The notes under the pieces were generated by a model. It was not told the DNA's origin, did not search any database, and worked only from the letters and a program-made list of their open reading frames with translations. This document shows positions 25,797 to 35,728 of a stretch of 64,000 bases of DNA, piece by piece. The position numbers were made by a program, and so were the translations under genes. The stretch spans positions 3,224,001 through 3,288,000 of the forward strand of contig CP102272.1 in assembly GCA_025149125.1 (NCBI GenBank), in the 5' to 3' direction. Every line of letters starts with the position of its first letter. The stretch's first letter is position 1. This DNA is from [Clostridium] asparagiforme DSM 15981 (lineage in GTDB: Bacteria; Bacillota; Clostridia; Lachnospirales; Lachnospiraceae).

Positions 25797-28700
25797 ATGG
25801 CAAAACCGTTTTTTGAAGTATTTCCGGAGTTAAAGATCACGGATCAGCTGCGCGGGCTCCTGAATCTGGTGCAGGTGGAAAAGGTGACCAGCACCAGGGA
25901 CAGAAGTCAGATTCGCGTGTATTTGAAGAGCCCACGTCTGATTCACAAGAAAAATATCTACGATCTGGAAAAAGGCATCAAGGACCAGCTTTTTCCGGAC
26001 AAACAGCTGGAGATCAAGGTCCTGGAAAAATATAATCTGTCGGAGCAGTATACCCCCAGAAAGCTGCTGGAGATATACAAGGACAGCCTGCTGCTGGAAC
26101 TGAAGCACTACAGCATTGTGGAGTACAACATTTTCCGCAAGGCGGAGATTGAGTTCGAGGGCCAGGACCGGATGACGCTGACGGTGGAGGACACCATGGT
26201 GAACCGGGACCGGATCGGTGAATTAAAGCGCGTGCTGGAAAAGGTTTTCGCCGAGCGCTGCGGCCTGCCCATGGAGGTGAGCTACCGCTATGTGCCCGCC
26301 CAGGGCAGCAAGCTGCGCAAACAGCTGGAAGAGCGGATGGAGGAGGAGGCCAGGGCCATTTACTGGAAGAACCACCGGGACGAGCTGGAAGCCATGGGCG
26401 AAGGCGGCCAGGCAGGCGCGCCCGCCGCTGTGGCGCTGGCTCAGTCCCCCACCGACGGAGGACAGGACTTTGTGGGCGGCGGCAACGATGCGGCTCCCTG
26501 GGACATGCTGCTCCAGCAGGCTGCATCTGGCGACGTTGGCGGAGAGGGCTTAGAGACCATGGGCGCCAACTTACAGGGCGTGCCGGGCTCTTCACCGGCT
26601 GGGATAGGCTCCGGGGCAGCGCCGGGGAATGCAAAGGCGGGAAATGGAAACGGCGGCATCTCCCAGGGCAAGGGCCGGGAGGGCCAGCTCAACAAAGGCG
26701 GACGCCAGCAGAAGGGCAGTTGGGGAAAGGACCGGGGAGGTTTCGGGGACCGGGGTTTTACGGTCAAAAAGTCCAACAACCCGGAGGTGCTCTACGGCCG
26801 CGATTTCGAGGACGACTTCCTGGAAATCGAGAAGATCGACGGGGAGATGGGCGAGGTGACCCTGCGGGGCAAGATCCTCACCTGCGAGAGCCGGGAGCTG
26901 CGCAGCGGGAAATTCATCCTGACCTTCGACATCTCGGACTTCACGGACACCATCAGCGTGAAAATGTTCGTGCGGCCGGAGCTGTTCGAGGAGGTCAAGG
27001 GCGTGATCAACGTGGGCTCCTTCATCCGCATCAAGGGCGTGACCACCATCGACAAGTTCGACGGAGAGCTGACCCTTGGCTCCATTGTGGGCATCAAGAA
27101 GTGCGACGATTTCACAAGCAAGCGCATGGACGGAAGTCTGGAGAAGCGGGTGGAGCTGCACTGCCATACCAAGATGAGCGACATGGACGGCGTTTCCGAG
27201 GTGAAGGATATCATCAAGCGGGCCAAGAAATGGGGAATGTCCGCCATCGCGGTGACGGACCACGGCTGTGTACAGTCCTTCCCGGACGCCAACCACGCCC
27301 TGGACAAGGGAGATACCTTCAAGGTCATCTACGGCGTGGAGGGGTATCTGGTGGACGACACCAAGCAGCTGGTGGAGAATTCCAGGAACCAGAGCTTTGC
27401 CGATACATATGTGGTTTTTGACATCGAGACCACGGGCTTCAGCCCAGAAAAGAACCGGATCATTGAAATCGGGGCGGTGAAGGTGACGGACGGGAAGATC
27501 ACGGATAAATTTTCCACCTTTGTGAACCCGGACGTGCCGATCCCATTTGACATTGAGAAGTTGACCAGCATCAACGACGCCATGGTGCTGCCTTATCCCA
27601 AGATCGACGTAATCCTCCCCCAGTTTCTGGAATTTGTGGGGGATGCGGCGCTGGTGGCCCACAACGCTTCCTTTGACGTGGGATTTATCGGCCATTACGC
27701 GGAGAAACAGGGCCTTGCATTCAACCCCACGGTGCTTGACACTGTGACCATGGCAAGGCTGCTGCTGCCCAATTTAAACCGTTTCAAGCTGGACACGGTG
27801 GCCAAGGCCCTGAACATTTCCCTGGCCAACCATCACCGGGCGGTGGACGACGCGGGCTGTACGGCGGAAATTTTCGCGGCCTTTGTGAAGATGCTGCGGG
27901 ACCGGGACGTGGAGACTCTGGACCAGTTAAACTCCTTAAACGCCATGAACGAGGACACCATCCGCAAGCTGCCCACCTACCATGTGATCATACTGGCGAA
28001 AAATGACATCGGCCGCATCAATCTCTACCGGCTGGTGAGCTGGTCCCATCTGACCTATTACGCCAGGCGGCCCAGGATTCCCAAGAGCGTGTTAAGCCAG
28101 TACCGGGAGGGGCTTCTCATCGGCTCGGCCTGCGAGGCGGGTGAACTCTACCAGGCCATGCTGCGGGGCGCTCCGGCCTCGGAGGTGGCGAGACTGGTGC
28201 ATTTTTACGACTATCTGGAGATCCAGCCTCTGGGAAACAACTCCTTCATGCTGCGGGATGAGAAGAGCACGGTGAAAACCGAGGAGGATTTAAAGGAGAT
28301 CAACCGCCGCATCGTGAACCTGGGGGAGCATTTCGGAAAGCCGGTCTGCGCCACCTGCGACGTGCATTTCCTGGATCCCCAGGACGAGGTGTACCGCCGG
28401 ATTATCATGGCGGGACAGGGGTTTAAGGACTCCGACGACCAGGCGCCCCTTTACCTGCGCACCACCGAGGAGATGCTGGCGGAGTTCGACTACCTGGGAC
28501 CTGACAAGGCCCAGGAGGTGGTGGTGACCAATACCCGGAAGATCGCGGATATGTGCGAGAAGATTTCCCCGGTGCGGCCGGATAAGTGCCCGCCTGTGAT
28601 CCCGGACTCGGACAAGACGCTGACCAAGATCTGCTACGACAGGGCCCACGAGATGTACGGCGAGGACCTGCCGAAGATCGTGGTGGACCGGCTGGAGCGG

Positions 28701-30482
28701 GAACTGCATTCCATCATCACCAACGGCTTCGCGGTTATGTACATTATCGCCCAGAAGCTGGTGTGGAAGTCCAACGAGGACGGTTACCTGGTAGGTTCCC
28801 GAGGTTCCGTTGGATCCTCCTTTGTGGCTACCATGTCCGGTATCACGGAGGTAAACCCCTTAAGCCCCCATTACCACTGCCCCAAATGCCGGTACTATGA
28901 CTTTGACTCCGAGGAAGTGAAAAAGTTCTCCGGTATGGCCGGCTGCGATATGCCGGACAAGGCCTGCCCGGTGTGCGGGACGCCTTTGGAGAAGGACGGG
29001 TTCGACATTCCCTTTGAGACCTTCCTGGGATTTAAGGGGGACAAGGAACCGGATATCGACTTAAACTTCTCCGGTGAGTATCAGAGTAAGGCTCACGACT
29101 ACACGGAGGTTATTTTCGGCAAGGGCCAGACCTTCCGGGCAGGCACCATCGGCACCCTGGCGGACAAGACGGCTTACGGTTATGTGAAGAAATATTACGA
29201 GGAGCGGGGCAGCCGCAAGCGCAACTGCGAGATCAACCGCATCGTTCAGGGCTGCGTGGGTGTGCGCAGGACCACGGGACAGCACCCGGGCGGAATCATC
29301 GTGCTTCCCCTGGGGGAGGAGATCTACTCCTTCACGCCGGTCCAGCACCCGGCCAACGACATGACCACCTCCACGGTTACCACGCACTTTGACTATCACT
29401 CCATTGACCACAACCTGCTGAAGCTGGACATACTGGGACACGATGATCCCACCATGATCCGAATGCTGCAGGACCTGACGGGCATCGACCCGGTTAAGGA
29501 TATCCCGCTGGACAGCCGGGAGGTCATGAGCCTGTTCCAGAGCACCGCGGCCCTTGGAATCACGCCGGACGACATCGGCGGGTGTCCCTTGGGAGCACTT
29601 GGCGTGCCGGAGTTCGGCACGGATTTCGCTATGCAGATGCTGATCGATACCAAGCCCAAGTATTTCTCCGATCTGGTGCGGATCGCCGGACTGGCCCACG
29701 GCACGGACGTGTGGCTGGGAAATGCCCAGACTTTGATTCAGGAGGGCAAGGCCACCATTCAGACCGCCATCTGTACCCGGGACGACATCATGATCTATCT
29801 GATCGCCCAGGGCATGGACGAGGGCCTTTCCTTCACCATCATGGAGAGCGTGCGTAAGGGTAAGGGCTTAAAGGACGACTGGATCACCGAGATGACGGCC
29901 CACGGGGTGCCGGAATGGTATATCTGGTCCTGCAAGAAGATCAAATACATGTTCCCCAAGGCCCACGCTGCGGCCTACGTTATGATGGCCTGGCGTATCG
30001 CCTACTGTAAAATATTTTATCCCCTAGCCTACTACGCGGCGTTTTTCAGCATCCGCGCCAGCGCATTTTCCTACGAGATCATGTGCCAGGGACGGGATAA
30101 GCTGGAGTATTATCTGGCGGACTATAAGAAGCGGGTTGACACTCTGTCCAAGAAGGAGCAGGATACCCTGCGCGATATGAGGATTGTGCAGGAAATGTAC
30201 GCCCGCGGGTTCGATTTCATGCCCCTGGATATCTACCGGGCCAAGGCCAGAGATTTCCAGGTCATCGACGGCAAGATCATGCCCTCCTTAAGCAGCATCG
30301 ACGGTCTGGGAGACAAGGCGGCGGAGGCGGTGGTGGACGCGGTGAAGGATGGAGCGTTCCTGTCCATCGAGGATTTCAGCAACCGGAGTAAGGTCAACGG
30401 TACCATCTGTACGCTGATGGCGGATCTGGGTTTGCTGCCGGATCTGCCAAAGTCCAATCAGCTCTCTTTATTCGACCTGTAG
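25797..30482 (+). CDS. polC: DNA polymerase III alpha subunit, PolC type
   Basis: 1561 residues against about 1440 for the usual enzyme. The excess is a Gly/Ala/Gln-rich low-complexity insert at about 200-325. The N-terminal domain is followed by an OB fold at about 345-450, and a PHP domain beginning ELHCHTKMSDMDG near 453. The DEDDh proofreading exonuclease (FDIETTGF, HNASFDVGF) is inserted in it near 540-700. The polymerase core has GSRGSVGSS, a zinc-binding segment (CPKCRYY and CPVCG), and the catalytic PDIDLNF. It is the main replicative polymerase of low-GC Gram-positives. Confidence 0.98.
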   Translation: MAKPFFEVFPELKITDQLRGLLNLVQVEKVTSTRDRSQIRVYLKSPRLIHKKNIYDLEKGIKDQLFPDKQLEIKVLEKYNLSEQYTPRKLLEIYKDSLLLELKHYSIVEYNIFRKAEIEFEGQDRMTLTVEDTMVNRDRIGELKRVLEKVFAERCGLPMEVSYRYVPAQGSKLRKQLEERMEEEARAIYWKNHRDELEAMGEGGQAGAPAAVALAQSPTDGGQDFVGGGNDAAPWDMLLQQAASGDVGGEGLETMGANLQGVPGSSPAGIGSGAAPGNAKAGNGNGGISQGKGREGQLNKGGRQQKGSWGKDRGGFGDRGFTVKKSNNPEVLYGRDFEDDFLEIEKIDGEMGEVTLRGKILTCESRELRSGKFILTFDISDFTDTISVKMFVRPELFEEVKGVINVGSFIRIKGVTTIDKFDGELTLGSIVGIKKCDDFTSKRMDGSLEKRVELHCHTKMSDMDGVSEVKDIIKRAKKWGMSAIAVTDHGCVQSFPDANHALDKGDTFKVIYGVEGYLVDDTKQLVENSRNQSFADTYVVFDIETTGFSPEKNRIIEIGAVKVTDGKITDKFSTFVNPDVPIPFDIEKLTSINDAMVLPYPKIDVILPQFLEFVGDAALVAHNASFDVGFIGHYAEKQGLAFNPTVLDTVTMARLLLPNLNRFKLDTVAKALNISLANHHRAVDDAGCTAEIFAAFVKMLRDRDVETLDQLNSLNAMNEDTIRKLPTYHVIILAKNDIGRINLYRLVSWSHLTYYARRPRIPKSVLSQYREGLLIGSACEAGELYQAMLRGAPASEVARLVHFYDYLEIQPLGNNSFMLRDEKSTVKTEEDLKEINRRIVNLGEHFGKPVCATCDVHFLDPQDEVYRRIIMAGQGFKDSDDQAPLYLRTTEEMLAEFDYLGPDKAQEVVVTNTRKIADMCEKISPVRPDKCPPVIPDSDKTLTKICYDRAHEMYGEDLPKIVVDRLERELHSIITNGFAVMYIIAQKLVWKSNEDGYLVGSRGSVGSSFVATMSGITEVNPLSPHYHCPKCRYYDFDSEEVKKFSGMAGCDMPDKACPVCGTPLEKDGFDIPFETFLGFKGDKEPDIDLNFSGEYQSKAHDYTEVIFGKGQTFRAGTIGTLADKTAYGYVKKYYEERGSRKRNCEINRIVQGCVGVRRTTGQHPGGIIVLPLGEEIYSFTPVQHPANDMTTSTVTTHFDYHSIDHNLLKLDILGHDDPTMIRMLQDLTGIDPVKDIPLDSREVMSLFQSTAALGITPDDIGGCPLGALGVPEFGTDFAMQMLIDTKPKYFSDLVRIAGLAHGTDVWLGNAQTLIQEGKATIQTAICTRDDIMIYLIAQGMDEGLSFTIMESVRKGKGLKDDWITEMTAHGVPEWYIWSCKKIKYMFPKAHAAAYVMMAWRIAYCKIFYPLAYYAAFFSIRASAFSYEIMCQGRDKLEYYLADYKKRVDTLSKKEQDTLRDMRIVQEMYARGFDFMPLDIYRAKARDFQVIDGKIMPSLSSIDGLGDKAAEAVVDAVKDGAFLSIEDFSNRSKVNGTICTLMADLGLLPDLPKSNQLSLFDL

Positions 30483-30538
30483 GGCTCTGTACATTTATAG
30501 ACAATTCCGGCAAAATATACGAAAATTCGGCTTATAGG

Positions 30539-30567
30539 TTGTAATAACGCATAATTTGTGGTAAATT
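30539..30567 (+). promoter_or_regulatory. possible promoter of the BMP/ABC operon
   Basis: TTGTAA (30539-30544) and TAAATT (30562-30567) are 17 bases apart in an AT-rich gap, 54 bases before the lipoprotein start. Both hexamers are imperfect. Confidence 0.4.
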
Positions 30568-30620
30568 AAAACCATACTTGAAACAGTATTTTCACAATCA
30601 AAAAAGGAGGAATTGAGCTT

Positions 30621-31823
30621 ATGAAGAAAACGGTATTAGCGCTGGCCCTTGCGGCCGCCATGGTCGGTTCTCTGACCGCCTGCGGAGGCGGCTCCAAGAC
30701 GGAGTCCACCGCGGCCCCCACGGAGGCCCAGACCGCTGCGGCGGAGAGTAAGGAGGCGGAGAGTAAAGAAGCGGAGAGTAAAGAAGCGGAGAGCGCGGAG
30801 GCACCCACAGAGGCGGCGGCTTCCGGCGGCTATGAGCTGGCGCTGGTGACCGACCTGGGCACCATCGACGACAAGTCGTTCAACCAGGGCGCCTGGGAGG
30901 GCTTAAAGAAATATGCGGAGGAGAATGGCATCTCCTATAAATATTACCAGCCCCAGGAAGGCACCACGGACTCCTACTTAGAGACCATCGGTCTGGCCAT
31001 CGAGGGCGGCGCGAAGTTAGTGGTCTGCCCCGGTTTCCTGTTTGAGGAGCCCATCTATATGGCTCAGGACAAGTATCCGGACGTGCACTTTATCCTGCTG
31101 GACGGCGAGCCCCACGATGCGTCCTACACCTACAAGACAAACGACAATGTGATGCCCATCCTGTTCCAGGAGGACCAGGCCGGTTTCCTGGCCGGATATG
31201 CGGCGGTGAAGGACGGTTATACCAAGCTGGGCTTCATGGGCGGTATGGCGGTTCCGGCGGTTATCCGCTACGGCTACGGCTTTGTCCAGGGCGCAGAGTA
31301 TGCGGCTGTTGAGGACGGCGTTACCGGCATAGAGATTATCTACAACTACACCGGCGCGTTTGCGGCTACCCCGGAGGCCCAGTCCATGGCGGCTTCCTGG
31401 TACCAGAACGGCACACAGGTGGTATTCGGCTGCGGCGGCGCGGTAGGCAACTCCGTGATGGCGGCTGCGCAGGAGAAGGGGGCCAAGGTGATCGGCGTGG
31501 ACGTGGATCAGAGCAGCGAGTCCGATACTGTGATCACCTCCGCTATGAAACTGCTTTCCAACTCTGTTTACGACGGCGTGAAGGATTTCTATGACGGCAG
31601 CTTCCCGGGCGGCAAGACCTCCGTATTTACGGTGGCTAACAGCGGCGTGGGACTTCCGATGGAGACCTCCAAGTTTGAGAAGTTTAATCAGGAACAGTAT
31701 GACGCCATCTACAAGAAGCTGGCGGACGGAGAGATCACGCTGATTCAGTTCTCCGAGGATAACAACGATCCCACCAAGGATCTGACGGAGCTGGCCAACA
31801 CAAAGGTGACCTTTGTAGAGTAA
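30621..31823 (+). CDS. BMP-family substrate-binding lipoprotein (nucleoside-type ABC importer)
   Basis: 400 residues. The lipoprotein signal ends in LTAC at about 21. A linker with repeated ESKEA units (15-bp DNA repeats near 30745-30795) leads to the BMP domain at about 68-400. The latter opens LALVTDLGTIDDKSFNQ and carries CPGFLFEE and VIGVDVDQS, as in PnrA/BmpA proteins that bind purine nucleosides. The ATPase and two permeases follow. Its ligand is inferred from family and operon. Confidence 0.93.
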   Translation: MKKTVLALALAAAMVGSLTACGGGSKTESTAAPTEAQTAAAESKEAESKEAESKEAESAEAPTEAAASGGYELALVTDLGTIDDKSFNQGAWEGLKKYAEENGISYKYYQPQEGTTDSYLETIGLAIEGGAKLVVCPGFLFEEPIYMAQDKYPDVHFILLDGEPHDASYTYKTNDNVMPILFQEDQAGFLAGYAAVKDGYTKLGFMGGMAVPAVIRYGYGFVQGAEYAAVEDGVTGIEIIYNYTGAFAATPEAQSMAASWYQNGTQVVFGCGGAVGNSVMAAAQEKGAKVIGVDVDQSSESDTVITSAMKLLSNSVYDGVKDFYDGSFPGGKTSVFTVANSGVGLPMETSKFEKFNQEQYDAIYKKLADGEITLIQFSEDNNDPTKDLTELANTKVTFVE

Positions 31824-31867
31824 TCACTTCAAGTTCATAATTTGCGGCAGAGATTTAGCAAGTCACA

Positions 31868-31898
31868 CACAGGGTGCCGGCGCGTCCGGCACCCTGTG
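31868..31898 (+). terminator. strong hairpin between the binding protein and the ABC ATPase
   Basis: A 13-bp perfect stem (31868-31880 with 31886-31898) has a 5-base loop. It lacks a T-run, so it more likely stabilises the upstream mRNA end or lowers read-through. This would give more binding protein than transporter. Confidence 0.6.
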
Positions 31899-32006
31899 GT
31901 ATTTCAGGCGATTAGCCCGGGCGCGGCCTGGGGCCGCTCGCCTGCACCCTTCATCCCGCCGGGCGGTGGAGGGCAGACAACCGGTTTTACACGAGAGGGG
32001 AACCGT

Positions 32007-33560
32007 ATGGACAATTATATTATTGAGATGTTGGGCATCACGAAGGAATTTCCCGGTATCATTGCCAACGACAACATTACTCTTCAGCTAAAAAAAGGGG
32101 AGATACACGCGCTGTTGGGAGAAAACGGCGCAGGCAAATCCACCCTGATGAGCGTTCTGTTCGGCCTTTACCAGCCGGAGAAGGGCGTGATCCGGGTGAA
32201 GGGACAGGAAGTAAAGATCAAAGGGCCGCTGGACGCCAACGCCCTGGGAATCGGCATGGTTCACCAGCATTTCAAGCTGGTGCACAATTTTACCGTTTTG
32301 CAGAACATTGTTCTGGGGATGGAGACCGTAAAGCACGGTCTGCTGAAAATGGACGATGCCCGCAAAAAAGTGATGGAGCTCAGCGAGCGTTACGGGCTTT
32401 ACATTGATCCGGACGCCCTGATTGAGGACATCACGGTGGGCATGCAGCAGCGGGTGGAGATCTTAAAGATGCTCTACCGCGACAATGAGATCATGATATT
32501 CGATGAGCCGACCGCGGTGCTGACGCCCCAGGAGATCGACGAGCTCATGCAGATCATGAAGAATCTGGTGGAGGAAGGGAAATCTATCCTTTTCATCACC
32601 CACAAGTTAGATGAAATCAAGGCGGTGGCGGACCGGTGTTCGGTTTTGCGCCGCGGAAAATATATCGGCACCGTGGATGTGGCTTCGGTGAGCAAGGAGG
32701 AAATGTCGGAGATGATGGTAGGCCGCAAGGTGAGCCTGACCGTGGAGAAGACTCCGGCGTCCCCCGGGAAGACCATCCTGGAGGTGGATCACATTTCCGT
32801 CAAGTCCCATCTGGAGGGACATGCAAAGCTTTTGGTGAACGACGTGAGCTTTCAGGTGCGCAGCGGCGAGATCGTCTGCATCGCCGGGATCGACGGCAAC
32901 GGTCAGACAGAGCTGGTCCACGCCATCACCGGTCTGGGTGCGATGAGCAGCGGTTCCATCGCGCTGAACGGGGAGGATGTGACGAAAAAGACCATCCGCC
33001 ACCGCAACACCCACGGCCTCAGCCATGTGCCGGAGGACCGCCACAAGCACGGGCTGGTGCTGGACTATAATCTGGCTTACAATCTGGTGCTGCAGCAGTA
33101 TTTCGAGCCCAGGTTCCAGAAGGCCAGTTTTCTGAAAAACGAAGAGATTTACAAGTACGCGGACCAACTGATCGGACAGTTCGATATCCGCAGCGGAGAG
33201 GGCGCGGACACTGTGGTCCGCAGCATGTCAGGCGGTAACCAGCAAAAGGCCATCGTGGCCCGGGAGATCGCCAGGGAACATGATATTCTGCTGGCGGTTC
33301 AGCCAACCCGCGGTCTGGATGTGGGTGCAATCGAGTACATTCACCGGGAACTGGTGAAGCAGCGGGACGCCGGGGCGGCGATTCTTCTGATCTCCCTGGA
33401 GCTGGATGAGGTGATGAATCTCAGCGACCGGATTCTGGTGATGTTTGAGGGCTCCATTGTGGCGGAGCTGGATCCCCAGGAGGTAACCGTCCAGGAGCTG
33501 GGACTTTACATGGCCGGATCCAAGCGGCAGGATATGGCGGGAAAGGCAGGTGAGGCTTGA
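32007..33560 (+). CDS. ABC transporter ATP-binding protein, nucleoside/sugar type (two ABC domains)
   Basis: 517 residues. The ATG at 32007 after GAGAGGGGA starts the conserved MDNYIIEMLGITKEFPG; the much longer upstream frame runs through the hairpin and is not used. The first cassette has GENGAGKSTLM and a FDEPTAVLTP Walker B. The second has the degenerate Walker A GIDGNGQTEL and VQPTRGLDVGAI, usual in this family. It powers the importer with the two permeases downstream. Its stop shares one base with the next start. Confidence 0.95.
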   Translation: MDNYIIEMLGITKEFPGIIANDNITLQLKKGEIHALLGENGAGKSTLMSVLFGLYQPEKGVIRVKGQEVKIKGPLDANALGIGMVHQHFKLVHNFTVLQNIVLGMETVKHGLLKMDDARKKVMELSERYGLYIDPDALIEDITVGMQQRVEILKMLYRDNEIMIFDEPTAVLTPQEIDELMQIMKNLVEEGKSILFITHKLDEIKAVADRCSVLRRGKYIGTVDVASVSKEEMSEMMVGRKVSLTVEKTPASPGKTILEVDHISVKSHLEGHAKLLVNDVSFQVRSGEIVCIAGIDGNGQTELVHAITGLGAMSSGSIALNGEDVTKKTIRHRNTHGLSHVPEDRHKHGLVLDYNLAYNLVLQQYFEPRFQKASFLKNEEIYKYADQLIGQFDIRSGEGADTVVRSMSGGNQQKAIVAREIAREHDILLAVQPTRGLDVGAIEYIHRELVKQRDAGAAILLISLELDEVMNLSDRILVMFEGSIVAELDPQEVTVQELGLYMAGSKRQDMAGKAGEA

Positions 33561-34657
33561 TGAGCGGACCAAAAAAGCGGGGTAAGCAAAACTATGTGGG
33601 CGTGCTCTCCTCCGTATTTGCCATTGTCATCGGACTTCTGGTGGGACTGGTGATTTTGGTAATCTGTAATCCGGCCCAGGCCCTGCCGGGTTTTGTCACC
33701 ATTTTGACCGGAGCCCTGACCCACGGCCTCAAGGGAGTGGGGCAGGTGTTCTATTACGCAACCCCCATTATCCTCACCGGTCTGTCGGTTGGTTTTGCCT
33801 TCAAGACCGGACTGTTTAACATCGGCACACCGGGCCAGTTTATTGTGGGAGCCTTTGCCGCCGTCTACGTGGGGATCATGTGGGACGGCCTGGGCAGCGT
33901 CCACTGGGCGGTCGCCCTGTTGGCGGCAGTGCTGGGCGGCGCCCTGTGGGGCCTGGTGCCGGGACTTCTGAAGGCGTATTTTAACGTGAACGAGGTGATT
34001 GCCTCCATCATGATGAACTACATCGGCATGTATCTGGTCAACTGGATCGTGAAAAGCTATAAACCCATATTCAACAACATGCGCAATGAGTCGAAAAACG
34101 TGGCTGTCACCGCACAGATTCCCAAGATGGGGATGGATAAGCTGTTCCCCGAGTCCAGTGTGAACGGAGGAATCCTGATCGCCATTGTGACGGTGCTTCT
34201 GATCTGGGTGATCCTCAATAAGACTACCTTCGGCTATGAGCTGAAAGCGGTGGGACTCAACCGGGACGCCAGCAAATACGCGGGAATCAATGAGAAAAAG
34301 AGCATTGTGATGAGTATGGTGATCGCGGGCGCTATCGCGGGAATGGCCGGAGGGCTTTTGTACCTGGCGGGTACCGGAAAGCACATAGAGATTAAGGATG
34401 TGCTGGCCAGCGAAGGTTTCACGGGAATCTCCGTGGCGCTTTTGGGACTGAGCCATCCCATCGGCGTGCTGTTCTCCGGGTTATTTATTGCTTACCTGAC
34501 AGCAGGCGGATTTTATCTGCAGCTGTTTGAATTTTCCACGGAAATTATTGATATTATCGTGGCTGTGATTATCTACTTCAGCGCCTTTGCGCTGATTGTG
34601 AAGACCATCCTGACCCGGATCCGCAAGAACCGGGAGAAAGGAGGCGGACAGACATGA
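33560..34657 (+). CDS. ABC transporter permease, nucleoside type (subunit 1)
   Basis: 365 residues from the ATG at 33560, which overlaps the ATPase stop by one base. There are about nine membrane spans. The FKTGLFNIGTPGQF and NVNEVIASIMMNYI segments are typical of BPD_transp_2 permeases of the YufP/NupP kind. It pairs with the next permease as a heterodimer. Confidence 0.94.
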   Translation: MSGPKKRGKQNYVGVLSSVFAIVIGLLVGLVILVICNPAQALPGFVTILTGALTHGLKGVGQVFYYATPIILTGLSVGFAFKTGLFNIGTPGQFIVGAFAAVYVGIMWDGLGSVHWAVALLAAVLGGALWGLVPGLLKAYFNVNEVIASIMMNYIGMYLVNWIVKSYKPIFNNMRNESKNVAVTAQIPKMGMDKLFPESSVNGGILIAIVTVLLIWVILNKTTFGYELKAVGLNRDASKYAGINEKKSIVMSMVIAGAIAGMAGGLLYLAGTGKHIEIKDVLASEGFTGISVALLGLSHPIGVLFSGLFIAYLTAGGFYLQLFEFSTEIIDIIVAVIIYFSAFALIVKTILTRIRKNREKGGGQT

Positions 34658-35607
34658 GTGTGATTTATTTCATATTCCAGCAGACGATGCTGTTCACCAT
34701 CCCGCTGATGGTGGTGGCCCTTGGCGGTATGTTCTCCGAGCGCAGCGGCGTGGTCAATATCGCGCTGGAGGGAATCATGACCATGGGAGCCTTTACGGGC
34801 ATTCTGTTCCTCAACATGACGGGGGGCAGGATGAGCGGCCAGACCCAGCTGTTTCTGGCTATCCTGATCTCGGCGGCCACAGGCGCGGCCTTCGCCTTTT
34901 TCCACGCCTACGCGGCCATTAACATGAAGGCGGACCAGACCATCAGCGGCACGGCCCTCAACATGTTCGCTCCGGCCTTTGCGATCTTTGTGGCCCGGGT
35001 GATCCAGGGCGTGCAGCAGATTCAGTTTAACAACACCTTCCGCATCGAGTCGGTGCCGGTTTTGGGGCGGATTCCATTTCTGGGGCCGCTGTTGTTCCAG
35101 AACACCTACGTCACCACCTATCTGGGAATTTTGATCCTGATTGTATCCACGGTGGTGCTGTACCGGACCAGATTCGGACTGCGCCTGCGCTCCTGCGGCG
35201 AACATCCCCAGGCGGCGGACGCTGCGGGTATCAACGTGTACCGCATGCAGTATGCCGGGGTGCTGATTTCCGGGGTGTTGGGCGGTTTGGGCGGCCTGGT
35301 GTTTGTGGTTCCCACCTCCACTAATTTTAATGCGGATGTGGCCGGATACGGCTTCCTGGCCCTGGCGGTGCTGATCTTCGGACAGTGGAAGCCGGTGCGG
35401 ATCATGTGGGCTTCCCTGTTTTTTGGGCTGATGAAGGCGGTGGCCGCGGCTTACTCCGGGATTCCGTTCCTGGCGGCCACGGGGATTCCCAGCTATGTGT
35501 ACAAGATGATTCCCTATATTGCAACCCTGATTGTTTTGATCTTTACATCCAAAAATTCCCAGGCGCCCAGGGCGTCGGGCGTACCCTACGACAAGGGACA
35601 GAGGTAG
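34654..35607 (+). CDS. ABC transporter permease, nucleoside type (subunit 2)
   Basis: 317 residues, overlapping the previous gene by 4 bases (ATGA). It is multi-spanning, with ERSGVVNIALEGIMTMGAF near the N-terminus, as in YufQ/NupQ permeases. It is the last gene of the import operon. GGAGGCGG lies upstream. Confidence 0.95.
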   Translation: MSVIYFIFQQTMLFTIPLMVVALGGMFSERSGVVNIALEGIMTMGAFTGILFLNMTGGRMSGQTQLFLAILISAATGAAFAFFHAYAAINMKADQTISGTALNMFAPAFAIFVARVIQGVQQIQFNNTFRIESVPVLGRIPFLGPLLFQNTYVTTYLGILILIVSTVVLYRTRFGLRLRSCGEHPQAADAAGINVYRMQYAGVLISGVLGGLGGLVFVVPTSTNFNADVAGYGFLALAVLIFGQWKPVRIMWASLFFGLMKAVAAAYSGIPFLAATGIPSYVYKMIPYIATLIVLIFTSKNSQAPRASGVPYDKGQR

Positions 35608-35629
35608 GAGAGATCAAGCCGGATCGCAG

Positions 35630-35665
35630 CGCGCCCCATGGAGGGCGCGGGGCGGTCCGCTTTTT
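35630..35665 (+). terminator. possible terminator of the BMP/ABC operon
   Basis: A 7-bp GC stem (35630-35636 with 35643-35649) is followed, after a second short inverted repeat, by TTTTT at 35661-35665. The T-run is not directly next to the stem. Confidence 0.4.
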
Positions 35666-35728
35666 GCGGCCTGGAGGCCGGGAAGCGTGGTCGGTCCACG
35701 CAAAGAAGACAAAGAGGAGGACGAGAAA

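Noticed and set aside
26592..27695. 367-codon minus-strand frame inside polC
   Set aside because: Antisense to the OB and PHP domains of PolC with no independent support.
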